Source: an uncultured Ectothiorhodospiraceae bacterium
GTDB lineage: Bacteria > Pseudomonadota > Gammaproteobacteria > UBA6429 > Thiohalophilaceae
Length of the DNA stretch: 11,940 nucleotides
NCBI GenBank assembly: GCA_947259425.1
Contig: CAMYMO010000259.1
Span: 1 to 11,940, forward strand
Direction: 5' to 3'
Below the pieces are notes generated by a model. That model searched no databases, was not told the DNA's origin, and saw only the letters and a program-made list of their open reading frames with translations. Below are positions 6,629 to 11,940 of this stretch, in pieces. Both the position numbers and the translations under genes were made by a program. Position 1 is the first letter of the stretch, and each line of letters begins with the position of its first letter.

Positions 6629-7699
6629 TTAGTTTCGTTGATAATGTTGCAGAATCTGTCCGTGATTGGCCAGTAGTTTATCCAAAAATTGAGTGATTTT
6701 CTGGTTTCCCTCGTGAGGATAATCGCTCAGTTTCTTTAAGTAGTCCGGTATACTATATATAAAGGCGGCAATCTGATCAGCATTCAGCTCAAAACTGGAT
6801 TTCCCGAAACCTTGCTCTTCAAGCATTAAGGCATTGAGCGCTTGCTCAAATTGTCCCTTCATCGGTAATGCAAAATAGGGTTTGCCTAAATAAAGTGCTT
6901 CGGTGATAAGAGTAAAGCCGGCTGTGGCGATCACCGCCTTTGATTTGGCCAAATCTTGCAAAAATTCAGTCTTACTAAAGGATCGATAAAACAAATTGCC
7001 TTTTACTTCATCTTTGTCATAGCCATAAATCAGAAATTTTTCACGCATAAAGTTTGCTAAAAGAGTAATCAAACTATCAAATTCTGCAGTGGCATAAACA
7101 AGTATGTGTTCACCTGCAGTCGGTCTTAAAGCCAAAACATTCTCACGTAAAATTGGCGGGAATAAAAAAGTATGATCGTTTTTAACCTCACCATAGTGAA
7201 AAGTGGTAATTAATGAGACGTCTGGTTTTGGGATCATTGCCCTAATGACCGTTTCGGTGATTAACGCATCCTTGCTGAATTCCTCCGGACGTTTGTAATT
7301 CATATATCGCATACGGTGCTGATTATCTAGCGAAATCAGTGGGATTTTATAATACCCCGCCAGATACGCCGTTATCGGTTCAAAATCGGTAATCACACAA
7401 TCGGGTTTAAACTGTTTAAATAACAGATGACGAACTAATTGGAAACTTTTTATCCCATCCGGAATCGTTTTCAGGTTTTCTAACAAAGTCCGTATGGTTG
7501 ATATTTTATTATCCTGGCTAATTATGCTTAAACCAGTGACTTCTGTGACATCAAAGCTGTCTTTTAAATTACGATAACCTCGGTCGTAGCTGACAACTTT
7601 GACCTCATGACCTTGAGTAATCAAGTGCGTTAGAATTTCACGAGCACGTGATGAATGCCCCGACCCCTCACCTGAAACACCGTATAAAATCCTTGTCAT
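6629..7699 (-). CDS. Glycosyltransferase of the MJ1255/VC2487-like type (GT-B fold)
   Basis: This 356-residue protein resembles the group annotated as MJ1255/VC2487 family glycosyltransferases, related to the GT28/UDP-glycosyltransferase GT-B superfamily. The N-terminal Rossmann domain begins ILYGVSGEGSGHSSRAREIL; the glycine-rich GEGSGHSSRA loop with H15 is the acceptor-side signature, comparable with GGTGGH in MurG. CVITDFEPITAYLAG (about 101-115) is another conserved strand-turn. The C-terminal nucleotide-sugar binding domain shows VIATAGFTLITEALYLGKP (256-274) and ALPMKGQFEQALNA (277-290), which match the donor-binding loop in which an acidic residue contacts the ribose. No signal peptide or membrane helix is seen, so it works in the cytoplasm or at the inner membrane face. 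Donor and acceptor are unknown. The ATG at 7699 has AAGGTGA about 4 bases upstream. It starts 23 bases after the HExxH gene. Confidence 0.87.
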   Translation of the reverse strand: MTRILYGVSGEGSGHSSRAREILTHLITQGHEVKVVSYDRGYRNLKDSFDVTEVTGLSIISQDNKISTIRTLLENLKTIPDGIKSFQLVRHLLFKQFKPDCVITDFEPITAYLAGYYKIPLISLDNQHRMRYMNYKRPEEFSKDALITETVIRAMIPKPDVSLITTFHYGEVKNDHTFLFPPILRENVLALRPTAGEHILVYATAEFDSLITLLANFMREKFLIYGYDKDEVKGNLFYRSFSKTEFLQDLAKSKAVIATAGFTLITEALYLGKPYFALPMKGQFEQALNALMLEEQGFGKSSFELNADQIAAFIYSIPDYLKKLSDYPHEGNQKITQFLDKLLANHGQILQHYQRN

Positions 7700-7722
7700 C
7701 GCTCACCTTATAAAATTAGAAG

Positions 7723-8220
7723 CTATTGTTGTAACTTAAATTCGAGTGTCCATTGATCGGCCCACCAATTAGCATTAGCTTCCGTATTTTTATGTTTTAC
7801 CTGTTTTGAATGGCTTAAAAAGTGAAAACATTCATGCGCCAGCGTATGCACAGCACATTCATCTAAATCATCAAATCTGAAATCCATCGGACCAGAATAC
7901 CAACCCTGTTTATAATTGGATGATGGTATTCGTCCCCAGTGCATATAAGTGTACGGTGGAGGTAATTCAACATTAACACTGGCGCGTAATCGGTAGCCTT
8001 GTTTAAACTGGCGCGAACGCGGTTTTATGCGTACAGGATAACTACAACAGCCATGTAAAATGGCTTTTTTATTTAATGGTAATAACTTAATCCATTCAAC
8101 CAGCTTGGTATCATATGATGCTAATTTTGATTGTATAAAATGAAGTACATGCGGCATGGATATCTTATCGATAACTGACATACTAAATCCATATTCATCT
8201 TCTTTGGGGATTTTCGTCAT
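7723..8220 (-). CDS. Small putative zinc metalloprotein with HExxH motif
   Basis: I do not recognise this 165-residue protein by name. It has the motif HTLAHECFHFLSH, in which H129-E130-C131-F132-H133 is a perfect HExxH zinc site. A conserved-looking Glu-containing helix lies 14 residues later (NTEANANWWADQW; E147 as possible third ligand, D155 possibly supporting), which is the layout of a small gluzincin-like or SprT-like peptidase. Extra His/Cys residues (H125, C58, C59, C122) surround the site. The N-terminal half is basic and Tyr/Trp-rich (RIKPRSRQFKQGYRLR), with no signal peptide, so it is probably cytoplasmic. The ATG at 8220 is 9 bases after the slyX stop; a GTG directly before it (8223) is an alternative start. 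Tight packing with slyX suggests co-transcription. Proteolytic activity is inferred from the motif only; it could instead be a metal-binding protein without peptidase function. Confidence 0.6.
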   Translation of the reverse strand: MTKIPKEDEYGFSMSVIDKISMPHVLHFIQSKLASYDTKLVEWIKLLPLNKKAILHGCCSYPVRIKPRSRQFKQGYRLRASVNVELPPPYTYMHWGRIPSSNYKQGWYSGPMDFRFDDLDECAVHTLAHECFHFLSHSKQVKHKNTEANANWWADQWTLEFKLQQ

Positions 8221-8229
8221 CACTAAATT

Positions 8230-8433
8230 CTAATAATGCGGCGGAGGCGGTTCGTTACCATCGTGATGCACAACCGATTCGGATAACGATTGTAGCTTTT
8301 TATTTAGTAATTCAAGCTGTTCTTTTAGGTTATCAATCTGGGCTTGTTGATTTGTTACCACCGTGTTTAATTCATTAATGGTCTCATCCTGGAAAGCCAG
8401 TTGTGTTTCTAATTCTGTTATTCGCTCATTCAT
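8230..8433 (-). CDS. slyX: SlyX family coiled-coil protein
   Basis: The protein is about 67 residues and is recognised by its near-complete heptad coiled coil (RITELETQLAFQDETINELN, then Gln/Leu-rich repeats to about residue 55). The final EPPPPHY closely matches the PPPHY tail of E. coli SlyX. The biochemical role of SlyX is not established; in E. coli it lies next to fkpA and slyD. I prefer the ATG at 8433, one base after the stop of the upstream gene, which favours translational coupling. A TTG at 8457, inside the previous gene, would add 8 residues and cannot be excluded. No strong ribosome site is seen for either start. The next gene follows within 6-9 bases. The Mip/FkpA-type isomerase of this window lies about 3 kb further on the same strand. 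Confidence 0.9.
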   Translation of the reverse strand: MNERITELETQLAFQDETINELNTVVTNQQAQIDNLKEQLELLNKKLQSLSESVVHHDGNEPPPPHY

Positions 8434-8434
8434 T

Positions 8435-8956
8435 TCAATTATGTTCGGGTGGCTCAAGTGGCTGTTTGAAGCTTTTTCCTTGCATTGATGATATTAAACA
8501 TTTTTCCATATTTTCATCTGTTTCATTGTGTCGACGACAGGCTCTTATCACATCGGCAGCCTGTTTATATTGTCCTTTGGCTAATATGTCCCAATTTTTT
8601 TCCATATCATGTTCACATTGAACTTTTGCAAATACCTTAACGGCACTCACAGAAAGTAAATAATTCGCATAAATAGTTTCAATTATGGGTTTATATTCTT
8701 TATAAAGCAGCTCTTTGTTCGTCTGACTGCCGACCGAAAAGCCAGAAATATTAATTGTTGCTCGTTTACTAAACCCCTGATCTCGTTGCTTGGTTAACGA
8801 ATCTGAAAATAAAATATAATCCTCGCAATCTCCTGAGAGCGGCCGTATCGTTTTCAGCGGTTTATAACGTGAGACACAAGCCTGCATACTTATTATCATA
8901 CTCAGCACAAAAAAATAAGCTATAGGCTTAATTATACCATTTCTAACTTTAATCAT
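8435..8956 (-). CDS. Putative small lipoprotein or exported Cys-containing protein, function unknown
   Basis: This 173-residue protein is of unknown family. The N-terminus (MIKVRNGIIKPIAYFFVLSM, then IISMQAC) is a positively charged region followed by a hydrophobic core ending at C27. Ala at -1 of Cys fits a lipobox, but Gln at -2 and Met at -3 are atypical, so lipidation is likely rather than certain. The mature part is polar with four further Cys residues (C44, C114, C140, C153), which could form disulfides in the periplasm. Its C-terminal part (DVIRACRRHNETDENMEKC) is helical and charged. The ATG at 8956 has AGGG about 6 bases upstream. The gene starts 32 bases after the GDSL hydrolase stop, and its own stop is one base before the slyX ATG, so it belongs to the same transcript. 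It could support the GDSL enzyme, but only position suggests this. Confidence 0.7.
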   Translation of the reverse strand: MIKVRNGIIKPIAYFFVLSMIISMQACVSRYKPLKTIRPLSGDCEDYILFSDSLTKQRDQGFSKRATINISGFSVGSQTNKELLYKEYKPIIETIYANYLLSVSAVKVFAKVQCEHDMEKNWDILAKGQYKQAADVIRACRRHNETDENMEKCLISSMQGKSFKQPLEPPEHN

Positions 8957-8988
8957 CTTACCCTATCATAATTACTAACAAAATATGG

Positions 8989-9999
8989 TTACTCATCTTT
9001 ACCGCGCTTTTTATCACTCCTATCTACTTCGCTATAATCTTCTTCGCTGTTATCATCATCATAGAAATCACTTGCATACTTACCAATAAATTTATGCACA
9101 CGTTTAGTCGGATGTATTCCATCCCAGAATAAATACATCTCAGGGTGCATACAAACCGCATCTTTAATAACACCAGGCATTATACAGGTTGATTCAGTAT
9201 CGCTAAGCACTAACGCCTCCTGGTTTTGGGCAAGAGCGCTAAACAAAGTAAATAAATCAAACTCCGTAATCTCTATTGGAAATGCTAATTGATATCCATC
9301 CACTAGCTGGGCAAGCCCCTGATTAAACTGCTTACTCAAAAGATTCGCTGCAAATTGCACTCCTGGACCTTGTAGACGTACCGCTGGAGTGAGTGATAAA
9401 TCGGGTGCATTGACGATCAGGAAACGATAAGCGCCAGCTTGAACCAAAGCCGCCAGGTTGTCACTAATCGAGGTAATCGCTTGTTGTAAAATCAAACCGC
9501 TGGTTGCGCCGCTTGGATCCGTCGCCAATGCAACAATCGCGTCGCGAATATCGTTACCACCAATAAATATGACATATAAAATTTCGTCATCGGATTCGTC
9601 ATCGGTAACTTCTGCGCGCGTGCTTAAATAAGCGGCTACTTGAGTACTCAGGTTTATACTGCCCTCATCGCGGGCACGCGATCCACCTACTGCAAAATTA
9701 GTATTCTTCCGATTCCGAAATGCGGGCTTTGATTTTTCATCCAACTCTTTGGCAAACACTTCTACCCAGGTTTTTCCATTCGAAAAATGATGGCCACCAA
9801 TGGCATAAGCTGCATCCGGAATTAACTGATAAGGTGGGACAGATTGGCTTCCGGTCACCGCAAAAGCATTTCCTGGATCCGATAAGCTATCACCAAAAAC
9901 AACAATTTGCTCAATATCCTGCTCAGCATGAACGCTGGTTAGTGCAGTAAAAGAAAGTGCAACTGAAATTAAACACAGATTTAGGTATTTGCTTCGCAT
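8989..9999 (-). CDS. Secreted GDSL/SGNH-family lipase or esterase
   Basis: This 336-residue exported hydrolase has all four SGNH blocks. Block I is IVVFGDSLSDPGN with nucleophile S38. Block II is NFAVGGSRA with the oxyanion Gly near residue 105-106. Block III is FIGGNDIRDA with N149. Block V is FWDGIHPTKRVH with D293 and H296 completing the triad. The signal peptide is residues 1-25 (TSVHA|EQ). Block spacing is like the phospholipase/thermolabile-haemolysin-type GDSL proteins of gammaproteobacteria, so the substrate may be a phospholipid or other ester. C272 and C283 could form a disulfide. After the catalytic domain there is an unusual 25-residue charged tail, first acidic (YDDDNSEEDYSEVD), then basic. 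No autotransporter barrel follows. I chose the ATG at 9999 because AAGGGAG lies 8 bases upstream; a GTG at 10008 overlaps that site. It is the first gene of the minus-strand cluster. Confidence 0.93.
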   Translation of the reverse strand: MRSKYLNLCLISVALSFTALTSVHAEQDIEQIVVFGDSLSDPGNAFAVTGSQSVPPYQLIPDAAYAIGGHHFSNGKTWVEVFAKELDEKSKPAFRNRKNTNFAVGGSRARDEGSINLSTQVAAYLSTRAEVTDDESDDEILYVIFIGGNDIRDAIVALATDPSGATSGLILQQAITSISDNLAALVQAGAYRFLIVNAPDLSLTPAVRLQGPGVQFAANLLSKQFNQGLAQLVDGYQLAFPIEITEFDLFTLFSALAQNQEALVLSDTESTCIMPGVIKDAVCMHPEMYLFWDGIHPTKRVHKFIGKYASDFYDDDNSEEDYSEVDRSDKKRGKDE

Positions 10000-10046
10000 G
10001 ACAATCACTCCCTTGAATGAATTTAGATCTCAGCTATCGATAAGCG

Positions 10047-10095
10047 CTATATGGATATCGAGAGTACAGTAAATAATCCAAAAAAACTATATGGA
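10047..10095. repeat. Pair of 11-base direct repeats in the GDSL promoter region
   Basis: CTATATGGATA at 10047-10057 and CTATATGGACA at 10087-10097 match at 10 of 11 bases and are 40 bases apart, close to four helical turns. They lie 48-98 bases upstream of the GDSL hydrolase start, within the 214-base gap 10000-10213, and may be binding sites for a regulator. The gap also contains the short repeat ATTTCT/AGAAAT (10157-10175 region) without a T run. I could not fix a -35/-10 pair with confidence. Confidence 0.3.
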
Positions 10096-10213
10096 CACTA
10101 TGGGAACATGTTATAGCCAATCCTGATCTTAAATATAAGTATTCCCTGAAATTGAATTTCTATGCGTCAGAAATAAGATAAAAAAGGCTTGAACGGATAC
10201 TATAACTTTGAGG

Positions 10214-10837
10214 TTATTGTCTTTTGAGGATGTATTCCTGTAAACCATTAGAAAGCAAGACGCCCTTTTGCACGACAAATGGCGATAAGATCTTTTGTAA
10301 TGCTTCTTTATAATACATTGGACAGGGTATGGTTTTAACCGAGTTATTTTCTACCGATATCTTATTGTCACCCTGGAAAGTATATTGTCCTGGCAATTCA
10401 GGCATGTTTTCACGTGTTTGTATATAAATATGCAATATTACGTCATTTGTTGAATGAGGCAATAGAAACTGATTCAATTCATTCAGTAATCTGGGATCAA
10501 GATAATTTGGAAGATCCCATAACATGATCAAATTTAAACTGGCTTTCTTGTTTTTGTATAACTGTAAATTTTTAACTAAGGCACGATTTATTTTTGTTTT
10601 CGTATCATATTCATCCAGGTTCATTGCTAACAATTGTTGACCACAACCAGGCAGAAATAATTTGCAATGGACTCGTGAAAAATAATCAAGTTGAAATTGA
10701 TTCGCCGGATTTACATCCAGAATTTCATAGTATGTCTCTTCGTTAAATTTATCGAGCAAGCTAAAGAGCAACGGGCTATTCATAGTATAGCCCGTTTGTT
10801 GAGGCGCTAGGTGCTCAGCAACACTGGAAATTAACAT
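10214..10837 (-). CDS. Uncharacterised protein resembling a degenerate SAM-methyltransferase fold
   Basis: This 207-residue protein has no signal peptide or membrane helix. Its pattern looks like a class I methyltransferase Rossmann fold. A first strand and turn, YYEILDVNPANQF (36-48), stands where the SAM-binding D/E-x-G-x-G-x-G loop is expected. A second strand is CKLFLPGC. LNLIMLWDLPNYLDP (101-115) resembles the post-strand-4 motif of methyltransferase-like proteins. The C-terminus LLSNGLQEYILKRQ is like the end of the same group. The glycine loop has become DVNPAN, so SAM binding is doubtful and a non-catalytic role is plausible; all this is inference from pattern. The ATG at 10837 lacks a ribosome site. 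An in-frame ATG at 10783 (residue 19) is an alternative and lies in the loop of a strong hairpin. The gene follows bactofilin by 40 bases on the same strand. Confidence 0.6.
   Translation of the reverse strand: MLISSVAEHLAPQQTGYTMNSPLLFSLLDKFNEETYYEILDVNPANQFQLDYFSRVHCKLFLPGCGQQLLAMNLDEYDTKTKINRALVKNLQLYKNKKASLNLIMLWDLPNYLDPRLLNELNQFLLPHSTNDVILHIYIQTRENMPELPGQYTFQGDNKISVENNSVKTIPCPMYYKEALQKILSPFVVQKGVLLSNGLQEYILKRQ
10770..10796 (-). promoter_or_regulatory. 10-bp hairpin with an in-frame ATG in its loop
   Basis: AACGGGCTAT (10770-10779) and ATAGCCCGTT (10787-10796) are perfect 10-bp arms around a 7-base loop. On the minus strand the loop reads ACTATGA, so the ATG at 10783-10781, an in-frame start candidate for the gene ending at 10214, would be exposed in the loop while the flanking codons and any ribosome site are paired. 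It may control translation. If the upstream ATG at 10837 is the real start, it lies in coding sequence. On the plus strand it is followed only by TTTGTT and has no plus-strand gene to terminate. Confidence 0.5.
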
Positions 10838-10877
10838 TATATTTAGAACTGAATAATTTTTTCAATCTATGGTTACT

Positions 10878-11408
10878 TTAAGCTGATTTTAAACCTGAAG
10901 TGCTTGTCGTATTAGCAGTATCTATCGACTTCTTCGGTTTTAATAATTCATCTTTACCCGGTTCCATCTCGATACTGCCTTTAAATAAAGCACCATCTTC
11001 CAAGGTAACTCGTGGCGCAACAATATTGCCATGTACATTACCCGTTTGACGTATAATGACTTTTTCCTCACCAGCCATATCACCTGATAGTACACCTTCA
11101 ACTATGATCTGTTTCGCGTTTATATTCGCTTTGACCTTGCCCGTGTTACTAATCGTAACATTGTGGCCGACGACATTAATCGTACCATCAACTTCACCTT
11201 GAATAATCAGGTTTTCATCACCGGTTACGTCTCCACGAATACGGATTGAAGCTCCGATTGCGGCAGAACTATCTTTAGATGAATATTTTGCTGACGTCGA
11301 ATTGGTTTTATTCGTCTCGCGAGGCGGCGGCAATTCCTGTTCTTCCTGCCCTTGATAAGTTTTAATCTTGCTTGAGACGTTTTCTTTAATCTGTTTCATA
11401 TCAATCAT
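10878..11408 (-). CDS. Bactofilin (polymer-forming cytoskeletal protein)
   Basis: This 176-residue cytoskeletal protein has a disordered, Ser/Thr/Pro-rich N-terminus (about 1-47) and a central right-handed beta-helix at about 49-148. Its regular short strands, spaced by glycine turns, are the bactofilin signature: IGASIRIRGDVTGDENLIIQ, GEVDGTINVVGHNVTI, AKQIIVEGVLSGDMAG, GNVHGNIVAPRVTLEDGALF. A short Lys-rich, disordered tail follows. Bactofilins polymerise without nucleotide into filaments that help set cell shape or place envelope enzymes and chromosome-segregation factors. The N-terminal MIDMKQIKENVSSKI could be an amphipathic membrane-binding helix (inference). I chose the ATG at 11408 because GGAGAA lies 5-6 bases upstream; the TTG at 11420 overlaps that site. 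No M23 peptidase gene, a frequent bactofilin partner, is beside it; instead the degenerate methyltransferase-like gene follows by 40 bases. Confidence 0.93.
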   Translation of the reverse strand: MIDMKQIKENVSSKIKTYQGQEEQELPPPRETNKTNSTSAKYSSKDSSAAIGASIRIRGDVTGDENLIIQGEVDGTINVVGHNVTISNTGKVKANINAKQIIVEGVLSGDMAGEEKVIIRQTGNVHGNIVAPRVTLEDGALFKGSIEMEPGKDELLKPKKSIDTANTTSTSGLKSA

Positions 11409-11480
11409 ACTGTTCTCCAATGAGCTTGCTTATATTGGTGAAATAAAAAATTCCTTTTAGCATCAAGTAAATGCGTACGA

Positions 11481-11526
11481 CTATTATGAATTCACATTCA
11501 TATAATAGAAATGAACTGTATCACAA
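11481..11526 (-). promoter_or_regulatory. Candidate bactofilin promoter overlapped by a palindrome
   Basis: On the minus strand TTGTGA (11521-11526) and TATATG (11499-11504) are 16 bases apart, a plausible sigma-70 pair placed about 90 bases before the bactofilin start. The -10 lies inside an imperfect palindrome: CTATTATGAAT (11481-11491), four bases, then ATTCATATAATAG (11496-11508). The arms are perfect over 11 positions except for a 2-base insertion. A repressor binding here would block the -10. The 160-base gap shows no terminator for the CWC gene, so read-through is also possible. Confidence 0.4.
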
Positions 11527-11568
11527 CAAATCAAAATGGAAAAAGTACAATAATATTGGGGAATAGCA

Positions 11569-11769
11569 TTACCTGGCTTGTTTGTCACACTCGTTTTTTA
11601 AATTTTTTAAACAAGAATGACACAAGCAACCGGAATACCGCCCAGCGATATATTCCTGATGAGATTTAGATAAATTTACTTTCGTACAGTGACAATATTT
11701 AATGTCTTTGGCAGAGCAGGAAAAGTCTTGATGACAACATGGACACTGTTTATTTTCAGATATGAACAT
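11569..11769 (-). CDS. Cysteine-rich CWC-type small protein
   Basis: The protein has 66 residues, ten of them Cys. The order CPCCHQDFSC (C9, C12, C18), a central C-x-C pair (C26, C28), then GCLCHSCL (C48, C50, C53) reproduces the Cys-rich CWC domain (consensus CPxCgxxFxC ... CWC ... CLCxxCL). The central Trp that names the family is His here (CHC), a small departure. The arrangement suggests one or two structural metal sites, probably zinc, but the role of the family is unknown. There is no signal peptide. The ATG at 11769 has no convincing ribosome site. It stands 66 bases after the partial gene at the window edge and 160 bases before bactofilin, all on the same strand. Confidence 0.85.
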   Translation of the reverse strand: MFISENKQCPCCHQDFSCSAKDIKYCHCTKVNLSKSHQEYIAGRYSGCLCHSCLKNLKNECDKQAR

Positions 11770-11835
11770 GATCTAATTCTAATTTCGTTATTGTTACGAA
11801 TCAGATAGCAAACATATGAGACATGAAATTTATAA

Positions 11836-11940
11836 TTAATGTAATTTTGTATCTGTAACTAAGGACAATGAATCGAGAATACTTTCAATAAGATCATCTT
11901 CCTCACCTTCGCTGTCCAGATCACAATTATAGGTAATAAA
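11836..11940 (-). CDS. 3' end of an unidentified gene (start outside window)
   Basis: A minus-strand frame is open from the window edge for 34 codons and ends with TAA at 11836-11838. The visible C-terminus is acidic and probably helical (YNCDLDSEGEEDDLIESIL, then DSLSLVTDTKLH). Codon use and the acidic helical composition look like real coding sequence, but the fragment is too short to name a family. It ends 66 bases before the CWC gene; that short gap contains only a small TTCGT/ACGAA repeat (around 11784-11800). Confidence 0.5.
   Translation of the reverse strand, partial: FITYNCDLDSEGEEDDLIESILDSLSLVTDTKLH

Noticed and set aside
8403..8621. Plus-strand frame of 72 codons with several Cys
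   Set aside because: Antisense to slyX and the lipoprotein-like gene; no ribosome site or motif.
10157..10175. ATTTCT/AGAAAT repeat considered as terminator of the gene ending at 10214
   Set aside because: The stem is only 6 AT-rich pairs and no U run follows on the minus strand.
1..11940. Mobile elements, CRISPR arrays, toxin-antitoxin pairs, defence genes, tRNA or rRNA
   Set aside because: No transposase, integrase, regular spacer array, flanking direct repeats, toxin-like pair or RNA gene pattern was found on either strand.

Overview
The window looks like chromosomal DNA of a moderately AT-rich gammaproteobacterium, probably free-living or aquatic. The basis is a SlyX protein ending in the typical PPPHY tail, a Mip/FkpA-type periplasmic isomerase, a bactofilin, a Cys-rich CWC protein and a VC2487-like glycosyltransferase. 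I see no rRNA, tRNA, CRISPR array, transposase, integrase or attachment site. No gene-free stretch exceeds 300 bases.

Left part, + strand (1-3062): the 3' end of an ECF sigma factor gene, its zinc-finger membrane anti-sigma factor, a secreted acidic protein built largely of Pro and Glu, and an outer-membrane beta-barrel protein with periplasmic TPRs. The first three are 11 and 18 bases apart and read as one operon. The barrel gene follows after a 111-base gap that holds an 8-bp hairpin. I infer that together they could span the envelope from cytoplasm to surface.

Middle, - strand: a Y-family DNA polymerase (3151-4380) with a DinB-type catalytic core but a clamp-binding motif placed as in UmuC. 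It stands alone and has no umuD beside it. Next comes a Mip/FkpA-type peptidyl-prolyl isomerase (4626-5312, GTG start) with a clear intrinsic terminator.

Right of this is a close-packed - strand cluster, in transcription order: GDSL hydrolase (9999-8989), small lipoprotein-like protein, slyX, small HExxH protein, glycosyltransferase, RDD membrane protein, GNAT acetyltransferase (6003-5503). Spacings are mostly 1-32 bases. fkpA/Mip and slyX are neighbours in enterobacteria; here they share a region but are separated by four other genes.

Right end, - strand: a CWC protein (11769-11569), a bactofilin (11408-10878) with a candidate promoter overlapped by a palindrome, and a 207-residue protein that looks like a degenerate SAM-methyltransferase fold. 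That last gene has a 10-bp hairpin with an in-frame ATG in its loop. The window ends inside the 3' end of another - strand gene. The observations most worth following are the four-gene envelope signalling module, the start-codon hairpin beside bactofilin, the small HExxH protein, and the hybrid layout of the polymerase.
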